Positions 43,977 to 55,527 of a stretch of DNA of 64,000 bases are shown here, in pieces; positions within the stretch are counted from its first letter, which is position 1, and the number at the start of each line of letters is the position of its first letter. The DNA is from Triticum aestivum. Taxonomy: Eukaryota > Streptophyta > Magnoliopsida > Poales > Poaceae. The stretch spans positions 193,702,027-193,766,026 of the forward strand of contig NC_057796.1 of the NCBI RefSeq assembly GCF_018294505.1, in the 5' to 3' direction. The notes under the pieces are model-generated. The model was not told the DNA's origin, made no database searches, and worked only from the letters and a program-made list of their open reading frames with translations. Both the position numbers and the translations under genes were made by a program.

Positions 43977-44325
43977 GTTTGACTTTAGGTTTTGGACATA
44001 TTTGGAATTGAGAAAGTGGTTGAGGGCTTTGGAGCATATTACTAAGCACTTTGAGCAAGTAGACCATTAAGCAACACCTCATCCCCTTTTAATAGTATTG
44101 GCTTTCCTATGGACTCAATGTGATCTTGGATCACTAAAATAGAAATGAAGAGTCTTGAGCTTTTGCCGATCTTCTGTCCTTAGTATCTTGAAGGGGTGCC
44201 ACATCCTCTTGTCCATGCCACGCCTTTGTTGAAATTTCTGAAATATACTAGATGAAAATATTATTCCAACAATAGATATGTTGATATTAATTACCAAAAT
44301 CACCCAGGGAGCACTTGTGCTTTCA

Positions 44326-46231
44326 CCTTGCCATTCTTCAAATTTGTGAAGAAGCCAGGGCCCATGAAGTGGACCCCGAAAGCAGACGCATCATTACAAG
44401 ATTTGAAGACCTACTTGTCCTCTGTGCCCACTTTGGTTGCTCCCAAACCACAACAGCCGCTGCTACTGTACTTAGCAGCAACCAATCAAGTGGTTAGTGC
44501 AGACCTAGTGGCACAACGGGAAGTAGAGGAAATGGAGAGTGAGCAAAACCCGGCAGGACCGGATGAGCATCAGGGCAAAGAGGAGCACGGCAGCAGGGGC
44601 AACCCCAAGGACACGACAAGGAAGAAAGTGGTGCAACACCCAGTATACTTCGTCAGTTCCCTGTTACAGGGGGCTAGATCGAGGTACTCTGGTGTACAAA
44701 AGTTGATTTTTTGCCTCATCATGGCCTCAAGGAAACTGCGCCGCTACTTTCAAGCCCATGAGATCACGGTTGTCACCCGCTTTCCGTTGCAAAGGATACT
44801 CCGAAACCCTGAGGCTACCAGCAGAATAGTGGAGTGAGCTTTGGAGTGATCTAGCTTTGGCCTGAGATTTGAGAGCACATCAACAATTCACAGCAGGGCA
44901 TTGGCAGAGTTTATTGCAGAATGGACGCCAACCCCTGATGAAGAAGTGATGGAAACAGTTAACCCTGGCAAGGAAGCGCCCAAGAATGGATAATGTATTT
45001 CGATGGTGCATTCTCCCTGCAAGGTGTAGGGGCTGGCATGCTTCTCGTTGCTCCCACTAGGGAGCACTTGAAGTACGTCGTCCAGATGCATTTTCCCCGG
45101 GAGGAGGCAACCAACAATACATCAGAGTATGAAGGGCTCCTTGCCGGGCTCCGGATTGCCACCGAATTGGGTATCAAGAAACTGATCATTCGAGGATATT
45201 CACAACTGGTGGTGAGACAAGTCAACAAGGATTACCAAAGTCCATTGATGGAGGCATATGTTGAGGAAGTGAGAAGATTGGAGGAACGCTTTGACAGATT
45301 GCAAACAGAGCACCGTACCCCATGCGGAAAACAACATAGATGATCATCTGTGAAAGTATGCTGCGCAAAAACTTCCTGTGGAACCAGGAAATTTTGTTCT
45401 CCATCTTACTGAGCCCTCCGTATCCCCGGCAACAATGGCCAGGAAGAGGATGAAGTTGGACTCTGGTAAGCCTCTCCCGGTAGAGCGTCCCGGGGCTCCT
45501 GGTAGGGACCCTGCCGGAAACAACTCCCCATTGATTGCTGGGCTGCGCCCTCCCGCCGGGCCACTGGTCCCCGCGGTCGAGGAACGCGCTCCCACAGATG
45601 AGGAGGTGCCACTAGTCCTTGTTGCCGAGCCCCAGGCTCCAACTTGGGCAAGGCACATAGTCCATTTCCTCCAAATTGGAGAACTTCCCGATGAGCAGGA
45701 GGAAGCTGAAAGAGTAGCCCAGAGGGCCAATATGTATTAGTTTGTCGATGACACTCTATACAGAAGGAGGCCCAATTGTGTGACACTGAAGTGCGTTTGC
45801 CGGGAAGAAGGAAAGGAACTGCTGGCAGAAATACACAAAGGCATGTGCGGCTCCCACATTGGATCAAGGGCATTAGTTGGGAAAGCATTCCAGAAAGGAT
45901 TCTATTGGCCCACAACCCTCCAAGATGTGGTCGAGCTAGTCACCATATGTGAAGCCTGCCAGTTCCATTCCAAGAACATCCATCTACCTACACAAGCTCT
46001 TCAGACAATCCCTTTGTCATGGTCGTTTTCGGTCTGGGGGCTCGATATCCTCGGCCCTTTCCCCCGAGCCGCCGGGGGCTTTGAATTCTTGTTCGTTGCC
46101 ATCGACAAGTTTACAAAGTGGCGGGAAGTAGATGCCGTGATAAAGGTGACTGCTCAGTCAGCTATCAAGTTCTTGAAAGGATTGGTGTGTCGCTTCGGGG
46201 TCCCTGCCCGGATCATCACCGACAACGGCAC
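44326..46231 (+). pseudogene. E4: gypsy (Tat-type) pol remnant
   Basis: Plus-strand pol related to E1: end of RT and ancestral RNase H (LPFFKFVKKPGPMKW...LLLYLAATNQVVSADLV), second RNase H (YFDGAFSLQGVGAG, NNTSEYEGL), integrase zinc finger (HKGMCGSH...CEAC) and core (GLDILGPF, IITDNGT). In the second RNase H the catalytic Asp of RGDSQLV is Tyr (RGYSQLV). Stops at about 44835 (Trp to TGA) and 45738, with frameshifts near 44980. It begins exactly at the E3 LTR and ends inside integrase at the E5 LTR; the rest is not in the window. Confidence 0.8.
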
Positions 46232-47623
46232 TGAAGGAAATATGCCCTAGAGGCAATAATAAAGTTGTTATTTATATTTCCTTATATCATGATAAATGTT
46301 TATTATTCATGCTAGAATTGTATTAGCCGGAAACTTAGTACATGTGTGAATACATAGACAAAATAGAGTGTCCCTAGTATGCCTCTACTTGACTGGCTCG
46401 TTAATCAAAGATGGTTAAGTTTCCTAACCATAGACATGTGTTGTCATTTGATGAACGGGATCACATCATTAGAGAATGATGTGATGGACAAGACCCATTC
46501 GTTAGTTAGCATAATGATCGTTAAGTTTTATTGCTATTGCTTTCTTCATGACTTATACATATTCCTCTTACTATGAGATTATGCAATTCCCGAATACTGG
46601 AGGAACACCTTGTGTGCTATCAAACGTCACAACATAACTGGGTGATTATAAAGATGCTCTACAGGTGTCTCCAAAGGTGTTTGTTGGGTTGGCATAGATC
46701 AAGATTAGGATTTGTCACTCCGATTATCGGAGAGGTATCTCTGGGCCCTCTCGGTAATGCACATCACTATAAGCCTTGCAAGCAATGTGACTAATGAGTT
46801 AGTTACGGGATGATGCACTGCGGAACGAGTAAAGAGACTTGCCGGTAACGAGACTGAACTAGGTATGATGATACCGACGATCGAATCTCGGGCAAGTAAC
46901 ATACCGATGACAAAGGGAATTACGTATGTTGTCATAAGGTTCGACCGATAAAGATCTTCATAGAATATGTAGGAGCCAATATGGGCATCTAGGTTCCGCT
47001 ATTGGTTATTGACCGGAGAAGTGTCACGGCCATGTCTACATAGTTCTCGAACTCATAGGGTCCGCACGCTTAAACGTTCATTGACGATATAGTACTTTAT
47101 GAGTTATGTATGTTGGTAATCATATGTTGTTCGGAATCCCAGATGTGATCACGGACATGACGAGGAGCTCCGGAATGGTCTGGAGGTAAAGATTGATATA
47201 TGGAATAATAGTGTTTGGTCTCCGGAAGGGTTCCGGAGTTCACTGGAAGGGGTTCCGGATGTTTCCCGAAATGTTTGGGTACGAGAACACTTTATTTGGG
47301 CCAAAGGGGAAAGCCCACAAGTTTTTTGGAAAGCACAAAAGGAAGTTCTGCGAAGTCTAGGGGCCAGATGCCAAGTCCATGGCGTCTGGACCAGACGCCG
47401 GGAACCCTGGCGTCTGGCCCTGGAGTCCGAGAAGGACTCTTTCCTTTCGGGTGAAACCGACTTTGTTGAGGCTTTTACTCCAACTTTTGACCCCAAGCTC
47501 AACATATAAATAGAGGGGCAGGGCTAGCACCAAAGTCACATCAAGAATCACCGAGCCGTGTGCCGCCAACCCCGTCCCCTCTAGTTTATCCTCCGTCATA
47601 GTTTCCGTTGTGCTTGGCGAAGC
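46232..47623 (+). mobile_element. E5: Angela/BARE/WIS-like copia LTR, left part
   Basis: Starts TGAAGGAAATATGCCCTAGA, the well-known opening of this Triticeae family, and includes GAACGAGTAAAGAGACTTGC and GACGATCGAATCTCGGGC blocks. TATA box CATATAAATAG at 47503-47513. It is inserted into E4 integrase. E6 breaks it after GTGCTTGGCGAAGC. I recognise the family from memory; naming within Angela/BARE/WIS is not certain. Confidence 0.85.
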
Positions 47624-48241
47624 TGTCGGGGATATACCCCGCGGTATGACCCGGCCGGGAGTATGACCCGGCCGGACTTGGCGCTTCATCGTAACCCGAT
47701 GGAGGATTGGCGACTCATGAGCCTGGCGACTTAATGATGGCCCCGACGGCGGGTCAGACAGAAGAGTAGGCCCAAGGCCCAGAAGGCCGGCTCATGTTAT
47801 GGTGGGCCGGTTTATGAGGAAAGGCATAAGGAATATTCTCCTACCAAGGAAGCAAGACCCGGACTTGTATTCAACTTGTAAGAAAAGATAGACTAGTCTT
47901 AGTCCTACTAGGACTCCGCATGTAACCCGCCCCTCTAACTTATATAAGGAGGGGCAGGGCTCCCCAAAGAGGGACAGGAGACAAGACAAGAAACAATCTC
48001 TAGGGCTAAACACCGAGAGCCGGTTCCCGGCGACTCTCCCATGATCATAATGAGACCTAGCCTCAAACAGCATGTAGGGTTGTTACCGGATGATGTTTCC
48101 CGGGGCCCGAAGCTGTCTAAATCCTTGTCTTGTGTTGCGTCTCTCGATTCTACTCAACCCCTCTCAAGCTACCACATAGATGCGTTGGCCTCGCGACTAA
48201 GTCCTGACACTAAGGACATCTGCCGTGACAATTCCACGACA
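47624..48241 (+). repeat. E6 5' LTR (618 bp)
   Basis: Contains a TATA box CTTATATAAGG near 47939-47949. A hand comparison with the 3' LTR gives 11 substitutions, 10 of them transitions, and no indel, about 1.8% divergence. Confidence 0.9.
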
Positions 48242-50400
48242 GTTGGCGCTCACCGTGGAGCTTGCGCACGGTGGTGTTGAGTTCTTGGAGGGATCTTCCC
48301 CAGGATCAAGAAGTTCGCAATTTTCTATTCTTATCCCACATCCCGAGAAATTTCATGGGATGAAGAAAAGATTACAGCGGAAGAATCCACATCATGGACG
48401 AGCTGTCAGAACATCATACATGAGACTTGCGATTGAAAGCGATTAGGGTTCCTGCGTCGCTGCCGTCGTCATGTGATCAATTCGGTCGAAGATCGATTCT
48501 ACTACAAAAGTTGTTGTACGCCGCAGCCGCGTGTCACCGAGACCGACAGGTAACCAAGGTTGACACAATCGATTTGCCCAGCCATCGCCAGCTGTGAAGG
48601 CCGCCTCCAAGTTGCCATATCGAGGACTTTTCACATGAAGACCCATACCATATCGAGTACTTTTCACGTGAAGACCCCGGAAGTGAATTCAGGATCGGAT
48701 TGAAAAAAAAGGGGAGCAGCCAACGACCCGGAAGCGGTTTCCACCATCGAGTCGCCGTCACTCCGTCGTTCTTCGCCCCCGTGGCTTTGAGCCGCTGCCC
48801 GGCCCTTCGCCACCAAGCTGCCGCAGCCGTGGTCCCGCCACCGACGGCTGGTCGCCTCCGCCGTAAGACGCCGCGGTGCCGCTTCCGTGCCCCTTGCTCG
48901 GCCGAGAGCCGTCGGGCCACCTCTCCCGCCGTGGCTAGCTGTGGTTGCGGCCTCGCCGTGCTCCTTGCTCGGCTGAGAGCCGTCGGGCCACCTCTTCTGC
49001 CGGGCCTTGAGCAGGCCACGGCCGTCCAGCACCATCTCCACCGCGGCGGATTGCCTTCCACTGTGTCCAGCCTCTACACCTCGCGCTACCTCACGCTGAC
49101 GCGGCCACGAGCTGTCTCGTCACGGGTTTCCCCGAGCTGCCTTGTGCCGCTGAGAGCCGCCGCCGGCCAATCTTCATCAACGAGCCACCCCGTCCTCGCC
49201 TCGCTTCTGGAGTGAGCCACCGTCATCACCGACCGCGAGCTGCTGTTTCCACCTCGCCCTTACTCAGCGAGCCGCCTGTCGAGAGCCGCCATTGCCTCAT
49301 TCAGCCGCTAGCCACCATTGCCGTCGCGATTCCACCGGCCTTCGTCGTCCGTCTTCGAGGCGCTTCTGCACCCATGGCCAGGCTGAGCCGCCCCCGCTGG
49401 AGCCTCCATTACAGGTCGCCGCCATATATCCGGGCCGCCTCCAAGTTGCCCCGAGCCAGCTGTTGCTGCATCCTCTGCCGCACTGTGAGCCTCGGTTGGC
49501 CTTGCGCCCCTGTGCTAAGTCGCCGGCACTTCTCCGCCTCCACGGCCGAGCACCGAGCTGCCGGTCGCTGCCCAACGCGTGCGTCGTCGCGGTTCAGTAC
49601 GCCTTTGCCTGTTTCAGCCGTCTCCGCTTCGAGCAAGCCCTTTGTGGTTCTGTACTATGGCTGAGAAGAGGATGTGGTTGACCTGGTCAACTGACTGCAA
49701 AGACATGAAACATCGATCATTATTGGCAACAAGATCACGTGGTGGAGAAATCAACACTACCGACTCATCAAATATCAGACCAGACGAAGTGCTAGATCCG
49801 CAGATTAGCACGTTCACGCTGCTGCTGGGCCTCCGTATCCCGGTTAAACTATGGACGCATAAAGATCATATGTCATCCCAATGCACCAGGTGATATCCGT
49901 CTAATCTATTTTTATAAACATATTTATTCGTTCAAGAACAATACTCTGGCATGTATATTTTAATGTGCAGGGCAAGGATTCACAATACTATTTTAAATGT
50001 GACATCATATCACGGGTACGGAGCACCCGACAGCACCATCTTGCGACCAACATCCGTTCGCATGGCTCATGACCCAGTGGCTGATTCGCTACATTTCTGC
50101 CGTGAACCGCCACACTTCTGTCATAAGCCGTCTCTATTTCAGCATCCGGGTCTCACCTCGGGGCGTCTGCGGTGTCATTTTGAGCCGTTTTCATCGCTAT
50201 AAACCGCCGCTTCTGTCGAGGCCTTGAGAAATTGATTAAATCGCCGTTGAAATTACTGAGGTGATCCATGATGCTGTGTTTGAATCATCTGTCGTCAAAG
50301 TACATCAGGGCAATTACTTATGACAAAAAGTGATATTATACCGCGGAGATGGAAGCACGCCAACATCTCTTGGCACCGGTGGTCGTCGTTACCCAACGGA
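48242..50400. other. E6 interior, GC-rich part, no gene recognised
   Basis: After the primer site the DNA is GC-rich (about 48550-49660) with overlapping frames on both strands (for example 48700-49215 and 49212-49664 plus). None has a domain. An imperfect direct repeat containing TTGCTCGGC(C/T)GAGAGCCGTC starts near 48892 and 48964. Confidence 0.5.
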
Positions 50401-50407
50401 CTCCCGC

Positions 50408-50594
50408 ACCGGCTTACAACGCCATGGCCGTCTCTCGTGACCGCGCCGGCTTACAACGCCGTGGCCGTCTCTCGCGACCGCGCCGGCTTACAACGCTGTG
50501 GCCATCTCTCGCGACCACGCCGGCTTACAACAAGGAGGACAACTTGCCCGTCCGCACCGGCTTACAACGCCACGGCCGGTTCATCTGTCTGCGC
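50408..50594. repeat. 37-bp tandem repeat, five copies, in E6
   Basis: GGCTTACAAC recurs at 50411, 50448, 50485, 50522 and 50559, exactly 37 bp apart. Units read GGCTTACAACGCCGTGGCCG followed by TCTCTCGCGACCG-type sequence; the fourth unit is diverged. Confidence 0.9.
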
Positions 50595-51408
50595 CCCCTC
50601 TGATGCTACAGTCGTTTTTACCGTCTGTCTCTCGCGGCCGGGTCTATATCAACATACCGGGACACACCTGTCTGCGTAAGCTGATTATTGAATATGAGCA
50701 AGTCACTGCTTGGGAAGCCCAGTTTTCTTCCAACAACTTGGAGGAAAATTATCATGTGTTATCAGCCGCCGTATGCACCGGACGGCTCAATAGGCAGGCG
50801 CACAAACCGCCGCCACTACAGTTTGGTTAACTTCAAAACATCCAGTTGGAAGGAACCATTGGCCGAGTTGCTGACCTGGCTCATACATGATCAATTATAA
50901 CCTGCCGAGATTCAACATATTCTAGCAATCCAATGGTCATATCATGGTCAAGCCTGGAGAGTCTCAAGCCAACTCCTCGAGCAGTCTTAAGACTCGGGGG
51001 GCTATGATGACATGACTTAGCAAATATTGTGAGATTTAAGACCCCGGGTCATTGGAGGGAAGATAACCCGGTCCCGGAGGCCACCGCCATATTGGTGAAA
51101 AGTTAAAAGGCCGTCAGAAAATGTCCGGCTTAAAAAGAAAGATTCTGGTTTAAAATCCGGTTCAAGAGATATCTCTCTCCCTCAAAAGTTTTGAAGCTCT
51201 CAAATCCGGTTCAAACATCCGGCTCAAGGTAAATTTATATCTTACAAAGCTTTGAAGCTCTCAATATCCGGTTTACAAATTTCCGGTTCAAAAAGAAGTT
51301 GTCTCTCGCAAAGTTCGAGTTCTCAGGAAAAATTAAAGGGACCAAAGAGAGTCTGGTACAAAGCACAACTCAAATATAGATACTCTGCTTTAATGACCAT
51401 TGGGAGCT
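50595..51408. other. E6 interior, no gene recognised
   Basis: AT-richer non-coding DNA with dispersed ATCCGGTTCAA-type motifs (about 51150-51300) and a GGGGGGCTATGATG motif near 50994. Confidence 0.45.
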
Positions 51409-51845
51409 GATCGTATTCGAATTTAGCTTAACCCTTTGGGTGTGACCCTGATCGTATTTGAATCAGAGTCATTAAATATTCTCATGATCACTAGGGGGCT
51501 TCCTGTTCAAACATAGGTCGTATTCGAACCAAAGAGAACATAGCTGTCGGTACCCTCTTGATCAGCACACTGCCGAGCTCACTAGGGGGCTTCTTGATCG
51601 TATTCGAATCATAGCTCAACCCCTTTTGGGAACCGACGTGGATCGTATTCGAATCAGCGTCGTTAAACAATTCTCAAGGTCATTTGGGGCCTTCGTGTTC
51701 AAACATAGGTTGTATTCGAACCAAAGAGAACATAGCTGTCGGTACCCTCTTGATCGGCGACGCCTAAGCCACTGGGGGCTATATGATCGTATTTGAATCT
51801 TAGCTTAACCCCTTTGGGATGGTTTTCTGATCGTATTCGAATCAG
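51409..51845. repeat. About 188-bp tandem repeat in E6
   Basis: GATCGTATTCGAATC-type starts lie at 51409, 51596 and 51785 (187 and 189 bp apart). Each full unit includes TCAAACATAGG...CGTATTCGAACC, CATAGCTGTCGGTACCCTCT and a (T)GGGGGCT motif. About 2.3 copies. Confidence 0.85.
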
Positions 51846-52628
51846 AAGCCTCAAATTTTTTGAAGTCTCTTTTTTGCAAACAATTTTTGGATTTTATTTG
51901 AAGCTCTTTTGATCATATCTAAAGTGTATATGAGTGGTTGCTATTTAACCCGGTTTGACTTTGGATGATAAGTTGCCATCATATGACAATCATAAACATT
52001 TGGAAGTCTTGATTTCTAAAGATTGGGTTATCACTCTTACTGCACAGGTCACATAAACCGGCAGTGAAAATTCAATATCACAGGTATAATATTATTATTA
52101 TAGTTATGTTTCAAAGTTATGATTCATAACAGGCTTATCTGTGACTCCTTGTTACACATCAATGGTTATATGTGATATATTATGACCCGCCCTGCGGTAA
52201 ACCGCCAAGGGATCTTGTGATCTAATTATGTGCAGGATAAGACTACATTTGGGTGGTTACCCGCCCTGGTTTTTGACGTTAAGTCGCCAGGGCATATGTT
52301 GTTTAAACTCTGCAGGATTTACAGAGCTATGACTTACATAAATGATTAAATTCAAGCCCATCATCAAAGATGAAAATTGGTGTCTCAAAAGGGTTATCAA
52401 TTCTTGATTTTCTCAAAGGCTATAAGCCGCCGGGTTGTACAAATTCCGGCTTACAATGGAGGCGTATTAAATCGCCATTAGCCAAGAGCCGCCGGGTATT
52501 TAAACTCCGGAGTTAATTATCAATAGATGAGGTATTCAAAGTCGCTGTGGCGCAATGGCTATTATTTTATCAATGTATATGATTTATTCTACAATGGAAG
52601 GAATAGTCCCGAGTCGCTGCAGGCTTAC
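51846..52628. other. E6 interior, AT-rich, no gene recognised
   Basis: Non-coding AT-rich sequence with scattered AACCCGGTTT and ACCGCC motifs. No ORF with recognisable features. Confidence 0.45.
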
Positions 52629-52635
52629 GACCCGG

Positions 52636-53178
52636 CACTTGGGGGCTACATTATTCAATTTGATATTACATCGAATATGCAAGTCCCATGTCACTGCCAG
52701 CATGTACCATGGCACTTGGGGGCTAATGCAAAGTCATTTTTTGCTCAACTTATTGAAGACCCGACTCATCACATTCTAAATGAGCCGGCCCTTGGGGGCT
52801 ACCAATTGGTCCTGTCAAAAGTTCAAGGTACACAAGCATTAATCCATTATATTGAACTGTACACTATTCAGTTGGTAGAGTACAAAGCTCTTAACCTTGT
52901 GGACGTGGGCTCAAGCCCCATGGTGGAGATTGTATTATATGATGTTATTATCAATAAATTATATACAAAGTCCCAGCTCAGTATTATCTTACTAAGCCGG
53001 CCCTTGGGGGCTACACATTGCTGTTCAAGTTTACATAGTTATATCTACAAAGTCCCTGCTCATTATTGCATAATGACCCGGCCCTTGGGGGCTACACTGG
53101 TTGAAGTTTTCATGAGCATAAGGCAATTACAAGTCCCAGGTTGCTGCAAGCATGACAACCCGACACTTGGGGGCTACA
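52636..53178 (+). repeat. Six polypurine-tract-like CTTGGGGGCTACA motifs in E6
   Basis: Copies lie at 52636-52650, 52713-52726, 52789-52803, 53001-53015, 53082-53096 and 53164-53178. Most follow (A/G)(A/C)CCGGC. They resemble the E6 polypurine tract AACTGGGGGCTAA at 53708-53719. A 218-aa frame over this stretch (52527-53183) repeats Leu-Gly-Gly-Tyr because of the motif and is probably not a gene. Confidence 0.8.
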
Positions 53179-53719
53179 GGTGATATGCATATAAGGGAGA
53201 AAAAAATCTTCAAATTCTCAGTTTGGAGTAGACCAGATTAACCCTCTGTCTGCAGCAATCATGACCCGGCATCATTTATTTATAACCCGACAATTCTGGC
53301 AATCATAAATCGGTAAGATCTACATCTTTAAGCCGGCTGAATATCAGTTGAATATTCCAAGACCAATATTTTTGTCAAGTCAGAGCTTTGAAGGCTGACT
53401 CAAATGGATCATTTCTTATAATATTTCTCTACAAGAGCCAATGTCAGCAAATTAGTTATGAAGCTGGCCTATTGACCCAGATTTTTTAGAAGAAGTGCCT
53501 GGATTTTTTGCATTGGCAAGGTTTGGACATATCTGTTTAAAGAGATTTGCTATAAGATCTTGAGTATGCATCCAGGAGGAAAATGACAAGGACTTAAAGA
53601 TGATCAGGTGCCGGTTCAGGAAAATATTTAACCCGAAGCACAACCTATCAAGTTTGTTCTTGTGTTTATTTTACAGGATCAGTTTAACATGGATGAATCC
53701 AAATTAAACTGGGGGCTAA
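53179..53719. other. E6 3' leader with polypurine tract
   Basis: AT-rich non-coding DNA ending in AACTGGGGGCTAA directly before the 3' LTR. Confidence 0.6.
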
Positions 53720-54337
53720 TGTCGGGGATATACCCCGCGGTATGACCCGGCCGGGAGTATGACCCGGCCGGATTTGGCGCTTCATCGTAACCCGACGAAA
53801 GATTGGCGACTCATGAGCCTGGCGACTTAATGATGGCCCCGACGGCGGGTCAGACAGAAGAGTAGGCCCAAGGCCCAGAAGGCCGGCTCATGTTATGGTG
53901 GGCCGGTTTATGAGGAAAGGCATAAGGAATATTCTCCTACCAAGGAAGCAAGACCCGGACTTGTATTCAACTTGTAAGAAAAGATAGACTAGTCTTAGTC
54001 CTACTAGGACTCCGCATGTAACCCGCCTCTCTAACTTATATAAGGAGGGGCAGGGCTCACCAAAGAGGGACAGGAGACAAGACAAGAAACAATCTCTAGG
54101 GCTAAACACCGAGAGCCGGTTCCCGGCGACTCTCCCGTGATCATAATGAGACCTAGCCTCAAACAGCATGTAGGGTTGTTACCGGATGATGTTTCCCGGG
54201 GCCCGAAGCTGTCTAAATCCTTGTCTTATGTTGCGTCTCTCGATTCCGCTCAACCCCTCTCAAGCTACCACATAGATGCGTTGGCCTCGCGACTAAGTCT
54301 TGACACTAAGGACATCTGCCGTGACAATTCCACGACA
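53720..54337 (+). repeat. E6 3' LTR (618 bp)
   Basis: Same length as the 5' LTR, ends ATTCCACGACA. The 93-aa minus frame found in both LTRs is simply LTR sequence and is not annotated as a gene. Confidence 0.9.
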
Positions 54338-54383
54338 GAAGTCCCGGGGCCCGAAGGTTAAAACATCAAACTTGACGAAATAT
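54338..54383 (+). mobile_element. 46-bp sliver between E6 and E7
   Basis: GAAGT, then CCCGGGGCCCGAAGG, then sequence ending AATAT, the E7 target site. It is presumed E5, but the end of the E5 LTR and its primer-binding site are not visible here or after E7, so part of E5 is deleted or too diverged. Confidence 0.4.
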
Positions 54384-55527
54384 TGTCGGTGTACAAAAGT
54401 AGGGGCACTCCTTTTGACCCCTTTACTTGTGCACGGGCAGTCGGAGCCGCGCCCATGGCCACACTTAGTAGGGCAGAGGAGGGAAGCCGGAGGCACAAGG
54501 CGACCAAAGCCACGCGAAGACCAGAGACCAAGAAGAGCAAGAGAGCGAGGTGGACTCCCCCGGCAAGGCCCTTGCCGGGGCAGCCTCCGCAGCCCCGGCA
54601 AGGTCCTTGCCGGGGCAGCTTGCCCGATGCCAGCAGAGCGAGCCACCCTTGAGCCCGAGGGTTCCAACGCCATCAACCACATTGAGACCAAGGCTCGGGA
54701 GGCACCTCCGTGGTGGCATGCAGATCTTTGTGAAGATCAGAAGCATACAAGATCAGATAAGGACCAGAAGACGACGATCCTCAGCGGGATCCTAGCCGAG
54801 GAAATCCACGAGACCCCCGGCAAGATCCTTGCCGGGGACGACCGCAATGCCGCGGCAAGGCCCTTGCCGGGGCCCCGGCAAGGCCCTTGCCGAAGACACC
54901 TGCAAGGCCACAACCAGGCCCGCGTCCGCCAAGACTCCACCACCGTTCCCATACGGCCGCCAGCCCAACCAGCTGGGCAGGCACCTCCGTGGCAACGTGC
55001 GGCTTCCAGACCAGCTCAACAAGCACCTGCGTGGTGGCATGCAGATCTTCGTGAAGACCCTACCTCCGCGCCATCTCAGCAGCCTGCAAGCCTACATGGC
55101 GCTGCATGCATTGTTGGCCTGGACGCGTGTTGGAGCAAGGCGGAGCGGCAACGGACGGGACGGGCCTCGTTACCATCCCCGATAAAGCAACGGGACACCT
55201 AAGGGAGCACATTTAATGCGTCTTGTCCCATAATGACAAGCGATAAGCTTGCATACTATACACCTTTCCACCTCCTGTGTGCCACTGTGGCAACCCCTTT
55301 TGTCTATAAAAGGAGGCCCGAGGCGTCCAAGAGAAGGATTCGGATCTTTTGTGCAACGCTCGCACCGTAGCTAGCTCAAGAACTCAAGAACACTGAAATA
55401 CATACACCAAAGCAGGACTAGGGTAAACGATCCTTGTGCTGACCGCTAGACCCGCTCTTTGCACAACTCCGTGCCCGCCAACCATAGAAGGGATCCCAGT
55501 GATCCCATAGGTGTCGTTCCCCTGACA
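54384..55527 (+). repeat. E7 5' LTR (1144 bp) with palindromes
   Basis: TATA box CTATAAAAGG at 55304-55313. Five GC palindromes of CCCCGGCAAG-n-CTTGCCGGGG type lie at 54558-54580, 54593-54615, 54815-54837, 54851-54872 and 54873-54892. Compared with the 3' LTR it lacks about 30 bp after CTAGGGTA, a deletion between two GGGTA copies. Confidence 0.9.

Larger units (their letters stand above)
36796..44325 (-). mobile_element. E3: SIRE/Maximus-type Ty1/copia element, 3' LTR missing
   Basis: Minus orientation. 5' LTR at 42747-44325, primer site for initiator tRNA-Met at 42733-42744, gag-pol 42691 to about 38802, then about 2 kb of non-coding sequence. It stops at 36796, where E2 begins. The last internal bases (minus GTTGTCATCAATTA) are the kind that normally lead into the polypurine tract of this lineage, so only the tract and 3' LTR are lost. 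LTR termini TGAAAGCACAAGTGC (start) and GATCCTTTCA (end) support the lineage call. Confidence 0.8.
42747..44325 (-). repeat. E3 5' LTR (1579 bp)
   Basis: On the minus strand it starts TGAAAGCACAAGTGCTCCC and ends GATCCTTTCA. Its own TATA box and a palindrome array are listed separately. The flank CCTTG at 44326-44330 would be the target duplication; the partner copy is lost with the other end. Confidence 0.85.
47624..54337 (+). mobile_element. E6: large non-autonomous LTR element, no pol
   Basis: Both LTRs are 618 bp, start TGTCGGGGATATACCCCGCG and end TTCCACGACA. Flanks are GAAGC (47619-47623) and GAAGT (54338-54342), a target duplication with one transition. Primer site starts TTGGCGCTCACCGTGG. 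The 5.5-kb interior has no recognisable gag or pol, so it resembles LARD-type elements that depend on a partner. It inserted into the E5 LTR. Confidence 0.85.

Noticed and set aside
47792..48073. 93-aa minus frame present twice (again at 53888-54169)
   Set aside because: It lies wholly within the E6 LTRs, and its duplication reflects the LTR pair. No domain.
52527..53183. 218-aa plus frame in E6
   Set aside because: Its repeated Leu-Gly-Gly-Tyr segments come from the polypurine-tract-like motif. No recognised domain.
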